A stretch of 64,000 nucleotides of DNA. It comes from Colwellia sp. (GTDB taxonomy: Bacteria > Pseudomonadota > Gammaproteobacteria > Enterobacterales > Alteromonadaceae). The notes under the pieces were generated by a model. The model was not told the DNA's origin, searched no databases, and saw only the letters and a list, made by a program, of their open reading frames with translations. The stretch lies in NCBI GenBank assembly GCA_013215385.1, contig JABSOY010000002.1:34980-98979 (forward strand), in the 5' to 3' direction. The position numbers and the translations under genes are program-made. Positions within the stretch are counted from its first letter, which is position 1. The number at the start of each line of letters is the position of its first letter. Positions 18,954 through 27,029 of the stretch are shown here, piece by piece.

Positions 18954-19044
18954 CTAATCAGAACAATTTATACCAGTACAGATAACTAAATATACTGTAG
19001 CTGTGCCGTTGCTGATTCTTCATCCAAGATTTAGATGAATCTTT
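18954..19044 (-). pseudogene. Decayed second copy of the small Sec-type peptide gene
   Basis: The minus strand begins with codons giving SKSWMK, matching TKSWMKK in the intact gene at 19750-19899, but the frame then fails. In the next frame the 3' part reads NGTATVYLVICTGINCSD and ends in TAG at 18954, matching the intact C-terminus by its hydrophobic run and C-x4-C spacing. About 40 bases corresponding to the hydrophobic signal core are missing and the frame is shifted; the frame carrying the C-terminus has no start codon after an upstream TGA. A 21-codon frame from the ATG at 19023 is all that could be made. I read this as a pseudogene; a sequencing error could explain the shift but not the missing signal core. 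Confidence 0.5.
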
Positions 19045-19052
19045 TATTTTTA

Positions 19053-19490
19053 TCACTTTGTTAGCACTAGTTTAATATGCGGTAGATCAAAATAATTCTT
19101 TTCTTGCAAAGTATCCTGTTGGATTGAACAGGGTTTGCAATCAGCAATGTCCTTACTAACACTTACCGTTAGTATTACTTTTTCATGTTGCTTGAATTCT
19201 TGCTGTAACGATTTCCACACTTTTGGAAAATGCTCTTTCAATACAGGGATAAGATTCTTATCGGTAGGTTTACCGTTGGATAAGGCTGCTAAATAACTCT
19301 CTTTGTCGCCGAATTGTAATTGACTCACTAGCGTGGTGTTATCATTTTTTAATATATAGGTCTGGGGGAAAGACACTGCTTGGCCTGCTGTCGCCCATTT
19401 AAAAAGGTTTTCTTCAAGGATTGGACTGGCCGCGTTAGCAAGGCCCGTAATGCTAAGCATTAAAAATAGAACAATACTTCTTTTCATCAT
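19053..19490 (-). CDS. Exported 145-aa protein with C-x-x-C motif, copy 2
   Basis: I do not recognise a family. A Sec signal peptide (MMKRSIVLFLMLSITGLANA) precedes a mature domain of about 124 residues with ENLFKWATAGQAVSFPQTYI, PVLKEHFPKVWKSLQQEF and a single Cys pair in IADCKPCSIQQ near the C-terminus. The ATG at 19490 has AGGA nine bases upstream; an upstream ATG at 19583 would add 31 residues before the signal and is unlikely. It differs from the protein at 19968-20402 at only about 10 mature positions, so the pair arose by recent duplication. The C-x-x-C could form or shuffle a disulfide in the two-cysteine peptide encoded beside it; that is inference. Confidence 0.75.
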   Translation of the reverse strand: MMKRSIVLFLMLSITGLANAASPILEENLFKWATAGQAVSFPQTYILKNDNTTLVSQLQFGDKESYLAALSNGKPTDKNLIPVLKEHFPKVWKSLQQEFKQHEKVILTVSVSKDIADCKPCSIQQDTLQEKNYFDLPHIKLVLTK

Positions 19491-19708
19491 GAATTTAAAT
19501 CCTATTGATATTATCGTGCTCAAAGGCTGAACACTTATTCTGTTACCGATAAATAGACCACAAAAATAACATGATTGCAACATATTGATAACGATTTGAC
19601 TGGAGCCAATATTATATAAACATATCGGTTGTTAACCATTCTACTTTTGAAGCGAATATTTAGACAAAGTTATTATTCGTAACAACATTCATAATAATTC
19701 TTAAAAAT

Positions 19709-19730
19709 ACGGCATAGATAACTATGCCGT
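19709..19730 (-). terminator. Repeated hairpin CGGCATAG-N4-CTATGCCG, copy 1
   Basis: A perfect 9-bp stem with 4-base loop (19709-19717 and 19722-19730) 20 bases after the stop of the intact peptide gene. On the minus strand the stem is followed by TATTTTTAAG, which fits an intrinsic terminator. The same stem core recurs at 18918-18939 in the equivalent position of the duplicated unit. Confidence 0.6.
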
Positions 19731-19749
19731 TATATTAGAATAATTTAAT

Positions 19750-19899
19750 CTAATGAATGATAATAATTAAACAGTGAGTAGAGTTACAAGCAATAATAAT
19801 TACTGCAGCAGCAGCTTGTGCGCTTGCTAAACTTAGGGCTGTAACTGCAGTTGTTGCTACTGCGACTTTTTTCATCCAAGATTTTGTTAATGTTTTCAT
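19750..19899 (-). CDS. Small Sec-type secreted peptide, 49 aa, with C-x4-C
   Basis: An ATG at 19899 with a strong ribosome site (AAGGAC, seven bases upstream) opens a 49-codon frame ending in TAG at 19750. Residues 1-29 form a textbook Sec signal peptide: basic start MKTLTKSWMKK, hydrophobic core VAVATTAVTALSLAS, and AQA-A cleavage site. The mature part would be about 20 residues, AAAVIIIACNSTHCLIIIIH: a very hydrophobic peptide with two cysteines four residues apart. It lies between two copies of an exported C-x-x-C protein and upstream of a MacAB-like exporter. By analogy with the E. coli heat-stable enterotoxin II, a Sec-exported disulfide peptide carried out by MacAB-TolC, it may be released from the periplasm. 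No known bacteriocin or RiPP family is recognised. Confidence 0.65.
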   Translation of the reverse strand: MKTLTKSWMKKVAVATTAVTALSLASAQAAAAVIIIACNSTHCLIIIIH

Positions 19900-19967
19900 T
19901 TTTCTGTCCTTTTTTATAATTGTTTTAGATATACGACTTTGATTAAGCGTACTATTTTTTCTTCTTA

Positions 19968-20402
19968 TTATTTTGTCAGCACTAATTTAATATGAGGCAG
20001 ATCAAAATAATTCTTTTCTTGCAGGGTGTCCTGTTGTATTGAACAGGGCTTGCAATCAGCAACTTCTTTACTAATACCTACGGTTAGTATTACTTTTTCA
20101 TGTTGCTTAAATTCTTGTTGTAACGATTTCCAGACTTTAGGAAAATGTTGTTTCAAAACGGGGATAAGGTTTTTATCGGTAGGTTTACCGTTGGATAATG
20201 CTGCTAAATAACTCTCTTTGTCGCCGAATTCTAATTGGCTCACTAGCGTGGTGTTATCATTTTTTAAAATATAGGTTTGAGGAAATGATATTGCCTGGCC
20301 TGCGCTCGCCCATTTAAAAAGATTTTCTTCAATGGTTGGACTCGTCGCATTGGCAATGCTTGCTATGAAAAACATTAAAAATAGAACAATACTTTTTTTC
20401 AT
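19968..20402 (-). CDS. Exported 144-aa protein with C-x-x-C motif, copy 1
   Basis: A Sec signal peptide (MKKSIVLFLMFFIASIANA) is followed by a mature part nearly identical to that of the protein at 19053-19490 (about 10 differences in 124 residues), including ADCKPCSIQQD. The ATG at 20402 directly precedes the signal peptide; an ATG at 20453 would add 17 residues. It is the first gene of the minus-strand locus: this protein, intact peptide, hairpin, second protein, decayed peptide, hairpin, adaptor, ATPase, permease. No family recognised; soluble periplasmic location expected. Confidence 0.75.
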   Translation of the reverse strand: MKKSIVLFLMFFIASIANATSPTIEENLFKWASAGQAISFPQTYILKNDNTTLVSQLEFGDKESYLAALSNGKPTDKNLIPVLKQHFPKVWKSLQQEFKQHEKVILTVGISKEVADCKPCSIQQDTLQEKNYFDLPHIKLVLTK

Positions 20403-20453
20403 TATTAATCTAAACCCTATTAATATCAGAGTGTTCAAGGACTGAATACTCAT

Positions 20454-21053
20454 TCCGTTGCCAATTAATAGAACATAACATTATCATGACGTCAACAATT
20501 ATATGTCGATTTAGTTACAATGTATTAACACATGAGCAACATTTGGCGGCAAGATTTAATTGTAGGTATTGGGCTGTAAATAATTAGAACTCTTAACAGC
20601 ACATTGACTGTCGTGCTTGTTATTATTTGCAGTTCATCACTTGATGATTACTTTGGCATGCCTGTGATAACCATATGAATATTATTGGATACATTAAAGC
20701 TTCCTGTTTCGACGGATAATGGTTTATGTCAATAAATTCAAAGATATACATAGGTGGTAGAAAGTAATGAATCAAAAATTGAAATAACCGATACGTAGCT
20801 AAGAAAAAAGAGCTCATCCGCACTATAGATAATTGTTTTGATGTTACTTTGCCAAATATTAGTGTCACTTTAAATGACCCGATTAATGACAATTTTCATA
20901 ATTTAATAAATTCTCTTCAGCTAATTTGCTAGGGAGGTTCCATTGTAATGATAATGGTAAAATATTTTTTTTAAATCAAACAGATAAAATTGTTGCTACA
21001 AATCTTAAGCCCTTATAAGCTTCAATCTTCTGTATATTGAGGTTAATTAAACT
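20454..21053. other. 600-bp intergenic region between divergent loci
   Basis: This stretch separates the peptide locus (minus) from the phosphopantetheinyl transferase gene (plus) and must hold both promoters. A minus-strand 89-codon frame inside it lacks a ribosome site and recognisable features, so I do not call it. A Fur-like site at 20944-20962 is listed separately. I see nothing else with confidence. Confidence 0.5.
20944..20962. promoter_or_regulatory. Possible Fur-binding site upstream of the PPTase gene
   Basis: The 19 bases contain AATGATAAT exactly in register with the E. coli Fur consensus (12 of 19 positions match by hand alignment). It lies about 90 bases before the PPTase start. 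A second similar site precedes the thioesterase gene. AT-rich DNA gives such matches by chance, so support is modest. Confidence 0.35.
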
Positions 21054-21776
21054 ATGTATTTAAATGCTTTTATTAGCTTTTTAAAACCTAATCGAAAACT
21101 TGAATTTTTTTTTAATAATAAAATATCAAGCACAGTTAAAATTTCAGCATGTCACTATAATACCGTACTCTTTAATGTTAATTTATTCGAAAAACTTGAT
21201 ATTAACATGCCTGATTCTATCGTTAAATCAGTTGAAAAAAGACAATCTGAATTTTTAGCTGGAAGGATGATGGCTCGAAGTGCCCTTGCATTATTAAATG
21301 ATGATAAATTTACAGTTGATATTGGTGAAAATAGAAGCCCTGTTTGGCCTAATAATATAGTTGGTTCTATCAGTCATAGTGCTGAAATGGCGCTTTGTAT
21401 TGTTAGTGACAAATGTGCTTGTAGATACGTTGGCTGTGATATTGAACCCTTTATTACTTGCACTACACAGTCCGAAATCAGTAATTCGATTATTAATTCG
21501 GATGAAAAAACGTTAATAAAAAATAGTCAGTTGGAATCAGGTGTTGCTTTCACGCTTATATTTTCAGCGAAAGAGAGTCTATTTAAAGCACTTTATCCTT
21601 ATGTTAAATGTTATTTTGATTTCAGAGATGCAGAGGTTTTTGATATTGATACTCATAAAAATGAATTTAAAATAAAAATTATCAAGGGGTTATCCTGTGA
21701 TCTTTCAGAAGGTACACAATTTTCTGGGCACTACACATTAAATGAAAAACACGTAATAACTTTTATTATTCACTAA
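21054..21776 (+). CDS. 4'-phosphopantetheinyl transferase, Sfp/EntD type
   Basis: 240 aa. The motifs of the family are all present: EFLAGRMMARSAL, PVWPNNIVGSISHS, the Mg-binding VGCDIEPF and FSAKESLFKALYP. The enzyme transfers phosphopantetheine from CoA to the Ser of carrier domains and is needed to activate the carrier domains encoded from 33.9 kb onward. GAGG lies 11 bases before the ATG at 21054. The gene stands alone, pointing toward the second exporter operon, which is convergent with it. It is the left functional border of the NRPS cluster. Confidence 0.93.
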   Translation: MYLNAFISFLKPNRKLEFFFNNKISSTVKISACHYNTVLFNVNLFEKLDINMPDSIVKSVEKRQSEFLAGRMMARSALALLNDDKFTVDIGENRSPVWPNNIVGSISHSAEMALCIVSDKCACRYVGCDIEPFITCTTQSEISNSIINSDEKTLIKNSQLESGVAFTLIFSAKESLFKALYPYVKCYFDFRDAEVFDIDTHKNEFKIKIIKGLSCDLSEGTQFSGHYTLNEKHVITFIIH

Positions 21777-21780
21777 ATAT

Positions 21781-21792
21781 CTCATGCATGAG
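21781..21792. promoter_or_regulatory. Palindrome CTCATGCATGAG, shared-motif site 1
   Basis: A perfect 12-bp palindrome directly after the PPTase stop. Related palindromes of pattern CTYAYGCRTRAG occur at 27852-27863, 56673-56686 and 56697-56712, all within the NRPS region. Possibly an operator, here placed oddly downstream of a gene. Confidence 0.35.
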
Positions 21793-21976
21793 TTGCTAAT
21801 GTTTTACAAAAAAAGCTATATATTTAACAAAAAGTTAATAAATATAATGGCAAAAAATGAATGGTGCTAAAATATTAATAGTCACTAAATTTGTGATTTT
21901 CAACCTATAATTTAAATGGTGTTATGAGTTTTTCATCTTAATAGGTATATGAAAAAGTTAAGTTTACTCTTTAAAA

Positions 21977-22021
21977 TTGGACATATATTAACAAAAGTGA
22001 AATTGTATTGTATATGTCCAA
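21977..22021 (-). terminator. Hairpin after the second MacB-like operon
   Basis: An 11-bp perfect inverted repeat (21977-21987 and 22011-22021, loop 23 nt) starts about 25 bases after the minus-strand stop of the permease gene. The loop is long, so it may be a terminator or mRNA end element. Confidence 0.4.
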
Positions 22022-22047
22022 ATGTGTTATCCATTTCTTAGTTATGC

Positions 22048-24543
22048 CTAACCTTCGCGTAGCCCTTCACTAGGCTCCTTCTTGATAACTTTACTGGCCG
22101 GGAGATAGGTGGCTATTAATACCATCATTATAATGAATATCGGTATACCTATTAGGCCAATTAGATAGCTATTGCTATCGATAATCATTGATTGTGTTAT
22201 CTGGCTGATAAGCCAAAGCGACAGCGATATACCCAGAGCGAGGCCGAACAGTAGTTGCATGCCTGCTTGCTTTAAAAACAGCTTTATTACTTGGTTGTTT
22301 CGAGAACCCAACGCACGCCGTGTAGCTATCTCCTGCTTTCGCAGGGTAATACTGTTGGCGGCAACCGCATAAATCCCACTGGCAGCAAGAAATAAGGCAA
22401 TCAACCCACACCATAAAAAGATTGTGTTTATGGCATTCACTAACATCATCGGCTGTTTAATCAAATTGTCATAACTTTGAATATGATAGGCGGTGACATC
22501 GGCGTCTATGTTGTTGATTGCTTCTAGGAATGTGCTTTCAGCCAGGGACTGTGGTCCTGAATAATGAACTGCCGTAACCAATCTGAACCATGGATCCCAG
22601 TCCATCAGGAGATAAGCGGTATACTGGGCACTAGTGGTTTGCATCACCGAGCCGTGAATACTGTCTGAAACAATGCCTATTATGGTTTGCCAGTCTCTAT
22701 TGAAGTTTGCAGAAGCATGGCGAATTCTCTGACCTAAGGCGTCGCCATTGGGAAAGTAATGTTTGGCCATGGACTCATTGATAATGATGTTTTCTCCTTC
22801 GCTAACCATATCTCTGAGGTCAAATTCACGGCCAGCGATCATTTTCATTCCTACTGCGCTCCAAGCGTCCCGGGTAACGATTCCATGATTGCAGCTAGGA
22901 TTCTCGTTGTACAACTCAGCTGCTTTACCTTCAATTTCACAGTGAACGGTACCATTTCCCGTACCGGGTAATAGGTTGAAAAAAGCGACGCCATGGATAT
23001 TAGGCTGCTGTTCCAATTCGTCCTTTAACTGATACCAAAAGCTGTTTATCTTTTTTCTCGCCTCTGGCGCGCCGTCATTCCAGGGATAGGTACCTGAGGG
23101 TAAACGCACGGTTGCCGTTATCCTGTTCTGGGTATTAACACCATAATCTGCTCGTTGTGCAGAGTAGCTGGTGCTGAGGAGTATAGTGGCGACCATTAAT
23201 ACCACACAAGATAATGCTATTTCCGCTATTACCAGTATTTTGTTTGCTCGACCTGCTTTTTTCCCCAAGGCACCCCGGGTACCGTCTCTTAATACCCCAT
23301 TCAAGTCTCCTGAAAGTGCGCGCCAGGCAGGAATAAATCCGGTCACCAAAATCATTAATACGATGGCAACCAGCAGCACCATAATTGCATTCATGTCTAA
23401 ACTAATCTGCCACCAAAAAGGTTTCTCACCATTTATTGCAAAAATCTGGTCAAATACGCTATTGGTTATATGAACGCCCCATTTGGCGAAAAAAAAGGCA
23501 AGAAAACCACCTAGACAACAAATAAATATGCTTTCCCATAGCATTTGTAATACCAGTCGTTTTCTTGGTATGCCTAATGCGATTCGTATCGCTACTTCCT
23601 TGATGCGCTCATTGACCCGGGCTAATAGTAAATTACCAATGTTAATACAGGTTAACAGCAGTATCAGCATAACCACTATCATCATGGCAATAAACATTGA
23701 GTAGTGAACGGTTATCGCGTCATTGTTCAATTTAAAGGGAAAGGCTCTTATATATCCCCCGGGTGAAGATGCACGCCAAGCCATCTCCTGTGGCAAGTCT
23801 AGAAGGTTCCTTTGTAATATAACCTTTAGCTCTTGTTGGAACTGTGGTAGTGAGACGTCCTGCTTTAAACGCGCTACAGCCAATAAGCGGTACTCGAAAT
23901 CATCATTAAGTTGCGTAGGGGATACTCTTTCTGCAGATAAGGGGACCCAGATTTGAGCCACAGCAGGGAATGCAAATCCATCGGGCATTACGCCTATGAT
24001 ACGCGTAGGCACAGTGTCTACTCGTGTGGTGGCTCCGATAATATCCTTGTTACCAGAAAAATGGTTTTGCCATACGTCGTTACTGATCACGACCACTTTT
24101 TCTGCCCCCGGATCGTGATCTTGTGGGTTAAATCCCCGGCCTAATATGGGCTGAACACCGGCTACTTCAAATATGTTCCACTGGCTGAAACTTGCATTAA
24201 ATTTTTTGTTGGCTGCTCCAATATCTAAACCTCCTATTAGCGTGGTCCCAGTTATATACAGGCTCATACTATGTAATAGCTCTGTTTCTGCACTTATCTG
24301 ATTCAGGTGGTAGGCGTCGGCGCCGGTTCCTACGCCAGCATTGGATCTAAATTGACCTTCAATGGCGATGATGGGGGTACCACCATTCAGGGTGAGCGGC
24401 TTAAAAATCAGCTGGTTAAGTAAAGAGTAAGTGTATAAGGTCAGGCCTAAGCCGATGGCAACAATCAGCACAGAGGTAGCAGTAAATACGGGGTTTTTCA
24501 GTAAAAGCCGAGCTGCGTATTTTATATCAATCCAAAAAGTCAT
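22048..24543 (-). CDS. MacB/FtsX-type ABC transporter permease (system 2)
   Basis: 831 aa. The N-terminus (IKYAARLLLKNPVFTATSVLIVAIGLGLTLYTYSLL) and internal motif PVLGRGFNPQDHDPGAEKVVVIS are typical of the long ADOP/MacB-like permeases with two FtsX domains and two periplasmic MacB-PCD domains. It forms a unit with an ATPase (24564-25295) and an adaptor (25305-26561). Related systems such as PvdRT of Pseudomonas export pyoverdine-type peptides from the periplasm, so this one may export the NRPS product. It is only distantly similar to the permease at 14594-16975, so the two systems are not recent copies. Confidence 0.88.
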   Translation of the reverse strand: MTFWIDIKYAARLLLKNPVFTATSVLIVAIGLGLTLYTYSLLNQLIFKPLTLNGGTPIIAIEGQFRSNAGVGTGADAYHLNQISAETELLHSMSLYITGTTLIGGLDIGAANKKFNASFSQWNIFEVAGVQPILGRGFNPQDHDPGAEKVVVISNDVWQNHFSGNKDIIGATTRVDTVPTRIIGVMPDGFAFPAVAQIWVPLSAERVSPTQLNDDFEYRLLAVARLKQDVSLPQFQQELKVILQRNLLDLPQEMAWRASSPGGYIRAFPFKLNNDAITVHYSMFIAMMIVVMLILLLTCINIGNLLLARVNERIKEVAIRIALGIPRKRLVLQMLWESIFICCLGGFLAFFFAKWGVHITNSVFDQIFAINGEKPFWWQISLDMNAIMVLLVAIVLMILVTGFIPAWRALSGDLNGVLRDGTRGALGKKAGRANKILVIAEIALSCVVLMVATILLSTSYSAQRADYGVNTQNRITATVRLPSGTYPWNDGAPEARKKINSFWYQLKDELEQQPNIHGVAFFNLLPGTGNGTVHCEIEGKAAELYNENPSCNHGIVTRDAWSAVGMKMIAGREFDLRDMVSEGENIIINESMAKHYFPNGDALGQRIRHASANFNRDWQTIIGIVSDSIHGSVMQTTSAQYTAYLLMDWDPWFRLVTAVHYSGPQSLAESTFLEAINNIDADVTAYHIQSYDNLIKQPMMLVNAINTIFLWCGLIALFLAASGIYAVAANSITLRKQEIATRRALGSRNNQVIKLFLKQAGMQLLFGLALGISLSLWLISQITQSMIIDSNSYLIGLIGIPIFIIMMVLIATYLPASKVIKKEPSEGLREG

Positions 24544-24563
24544 GTTTATTCCTTTAACTTTGC

Positions 24564-25295
24564 TTATACCGCTATGGCTGGCATTTCTGTGATGCGTTCA
24601 TCTGATACCACTCGACCATCAAAAACTTCGATTATTCGCTGGGTGCGGGCCGCAAAAACAGGATCATGGGTGACCATACATATGGTTGCGCCATCCTGAT
24701 GTAATTCATCAAGCAGCGCCATAACTGACTCGGCATTTTTAGAATCAAGGTTTCCCGTAGGTTCATCGGCAAGGATAATGGCCGGTTTTCCGCCGATGGC
24801 ACGGGCAACTGCAACCCTTTGCTGTTGCCCGCCGGAAAGCTGAGAGGGATAGTGGTTAGCGCGGTGAGCCAAATCGACTTTTTCCAGAGATGAAAGCACC
24901 ATGTCTTGACGCTGATTTTTAGTTAGATCTGTTCTGTAGGTCAAAGGCAGTTCAATATTTTCCGCCACCGTTAAGTCACTGATTAAGTTAAAAGACTGAA
25001 AAATAAAACCAATCTCTTTATTTCTGATCCTGGCTCTTTCATCCTGATTAATGTTCGAGGCATTGTGCCCGGCGAGTTTATACAGACCGCTTGTGGGGGT
25101 GTCTAGCAGACCCAGTAAAGACAATAGGGTGGATTTTCCACATCCAGATGGCCCTGTAATAGACAGATACTCCCCCTCGTATATGGCTAAATTGATATTA
25201 CTCAGTGCGTTGGTTTCGACTTCATCGGTGAAAAACATCTTGTTAAGGTCTTTTAGTTCAACTAAGGCTGTTTTATTATTTGATACATCTTTCAT
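24564..25295 (-). CDS. MacB/LolD-type ABC transporter ATP-binding protein (system 2)
   Basis: 243 aa. Walker [10 protein letters not shown], signature [15 protein letters not shown], Walker [14 protein letters not shown], switch MVTHD. It belongs to the LolD/MacB ATPase group and drives the permease encoded 20 bases downstream. The adaptor gene ends 9 bases upstream, so the three genes are one operon. Confidence 0.95.
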   Translation of the reverse strand: MKDVSNNKTALVELKDLNKMFFTDEVETNALSNINLAIYEGEYLSITGPSGCGKSTLLSLLGLLDTPTSGLYKLAGHNASNINQDERARIRNKEIGFIFQSFNLISDLTVAENIELPLTYRTDLTKNQRQDMVLSSLEKVDLAHRANHYPSQLSGGQQQRVAVARAIGGKPAIILADEPTGNLDSKNAESVMALLDELHQDGATICMVTHDPVFAARTQRIIEVFDGRVVSDERITEMPAIAV

Positions 25296-25304
25296 GCAAT
25301 TCTC

Positions 25305-26561
25305 CTAGTTTATACGAATTTGTTGATGTTGTTCCCAGCTCGAAGCGTTTGATACTATAATGCTTTGACCTTCCTTTAAACCCTGCTCAATTTGTATGTA
25401 TTGGCTAGACATTTGGCCGAATTTAACATTATGTTTATTAGCATATCGGCCCTCATCGTCTATCAGATAAACGCTCGACTGACTGAAACTATTAGCAAAC
25501 ATAGGCCGTTTAACAAACAGCGTATCGGGTATTTTGATTATTTCAATTATGCCATCTACAGTTAATTCTGGGCGAGCTTCTTTGGGCAACGTGCCTAAGA
25601 GTTCAACATCAATTTGTACTGAACTGTTAATCACTGCGGGATTAATTCGTTGAACTATGCCCTGTATTTTGCTACTGCGGGTATCTAATATCACTTTTTG
25701 CCCAACCATAACGTCTTTGATTTGTTTTTCAGGGATCCTAAGTTCGGCAATAAATAGGTCAATTCTGGCGAGCATCGCCAGGTTCGTGCCCGCATCGATT
25801 TGTTGGCCCAATTCCATTGGCATTTCCTGCACTATGCTGTCCATAGTGGCTTTGACATGCAAACTGTCTACTTGTTGTTGAATGCGCTGTACGCTTTTAC
25901 GCATAATGTTGAGTCTCGCTTCATTTGCCTTAACCTGTGCGTTCAGGTTCTCCCGTCTTTTATCTAAACGTGCTTGTTCAAGGTCCAACCGTTGCTTGTA
26001 TTGTGTCACATCAATTTTTACTTCTTCATGGTCGATTCTTGATACGGCGACTATACCCTTACCTAATAGTATTTTCTGGGCATCTAAAGTTAACAGAGCT
26101 CTTTCCAAATTGAGTTTTTCATTTATAACCGCAATTTCCTGATCTAATAAATCAGATTCTAAGGAGACTTTTCGTGCCTGAGTTTCAGCTTCTATGGCCA
26201 GGAGTTCCCATTGGGCTTCTATTAACTGTTGCTGTAACTGTGGGTTATTCAGTTCTAATAGCAAGTCACCTTTCTTTACCTTTGCTCCGGCTTTTATTAA
26301 CACTCTCTCAACGCGGCCTGGTACATTAATAGCTATCCAGCGAATATCTTTAGGAACTAGTACCCCCGTGCCACGCACAGAAATATTTAATTCTCCATGC
26401 TGCACTGTACCTATTAATAAACTGTCTCTATTTACCTGGTATGAGGCACTGCTTGTATTAAATACAAAGAATAAAATCAGTGTTGAAATTATCAATAGGC
26501 TGATTATTATCTTTATTTTATTAGTCAATTTGTTCTTCTTATTTGTGCGAACTATATCCAT
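25305..26561 (-). CDS. HlyD/MacA-type periplasmic adaptor protein (system 2)
   Basis: 418 aa. An N-terminal membrane helix (KIKIIISLLIISTLILFFVF) precedes a lipoyl-like half motif (VERVLIKAGAKVKKGDLLLELNN), a long coiled coil (about residues 110-235), the second half (VKATMDSIVQEMPMELGQQIDAG) and a beta-barrel domain. It is the first gene of the adaptor-ATPase-permease operon. Its promoter must lie in the divergent region before the thioesterase gene, so exporter and thioesterase may be co-regulated. Confidence 0.9.
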   Translation of the reverse strand: MDIVRTNKKNKLTNKIKIIISLLIISTLILFFVFNTSSASYQVNRDSLLIGTVQHGELNISVRGTGVLVPKDIRWIAINVPGRVERVLIKAGAKVKKGDLLLELNNPQLQQQLIEAQWELLAIEAETQARKVSLESDLLDQEIAVINEKLNLERALLTLDAQKILLGKGIVAVSRIDHEEVKIDVTQYKQRLDLEQARLDKRRENLNAQVKANEARLNIMRKSVQRIQQQVDSLHVKATMDSIVQEMPMELGQQIDAGTNLAMLARIDLFIAELRIPEKQIKDVMVGQKVILDTRSSKIQGIVQRINPAVINSSVQIDVELLGTLPKEARPELTVDGIIEIIKIPDTLFVKRPMFANSFSQSSVYLIDDEGRYANKHNVKFGQMSSQYIQIEQGLKEGQSIIVSNASSWEQHQQIRIN

Positions 26562-27029
26562 AATCTACTCAATGCATTAATGATTACTAAATTAGGCATG
26601 TATATGCCCATTGCTTTACAGTGTGGTTGTTGAGCTTTACTTACAAGCCGTCCTATAATTGTGATGGGCGAGGAAGTTTTAACTTTGCTTTAATGATCTG
26701 TTTTGACAGTAACCCATAGAAGTAATAGGGTGTAGAGTCGATTATTTGATAATAACTCCCTGTACCTTATCACTATTATGTTGGAAACACTAATCATGTG
26801 GCAGGGAAAAATAATTTAAAGAAGTCTGATTTTACCCTATGGTTAACATTATCCTAGCCAGCTATTATTCGTTTATTTATATTATGCTTTAATTATATTT
26901 TCTTTTAGCATATAGTAGTTTTCTTTCTTATTCTAGCTGTCTCTCGCAACATTATAACTTTGATCGTTATCATGGAAAAAGTCATGTTAACACTAAAATA
27001 ATCACTACAACTAATAGAGTTAATTTATC
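26562..27029. promoter_or_regulatory. Divergent promoter region, exporter 2 / thioesterase
   Basis: This 468-bp AT-rich region separates two divergent transcription units of the NRPS cluster and must carry both promoters. A Fur-like site at 26953-26971 is listed separately. I see no further gene here. Confidence 0.5.
26953..26971. promoter_or_regulatory. Possible Fur-binding site upstream of the thioesterase gene
   Basis: The 19 bases match the E. coli Fur consensus at 13 of 19 positions by hand, with the right half ATCGTTATC strongest. It is about 60 bases before the thioesterase start. Together with the site before the PPTase gene it suggests iron control of the cluster. Confidence 0.4.

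Noticed and set aside
18958..19023. 21-codon frame in the decayed peptide copy as a working gene
   Set aside because: It lacks a signal peptide and cysteines; the parts matching the intact peptide lie in a different frame, so decay is the better explanation.
20623..20892. 89-codon minus-strand frame upstream of the PPTase gene
   Set aside because: No ribosome site, no recognisable domain, AT-driven composition and placement in a region that must hold promoters; kept as intergenic.
14594..26561. The two MacAB-like systems as a recent duplication
   Set aside because: The permeases differ in length and in most of their sequence, with only general family motifs in common, so they appear to be of separate origin.
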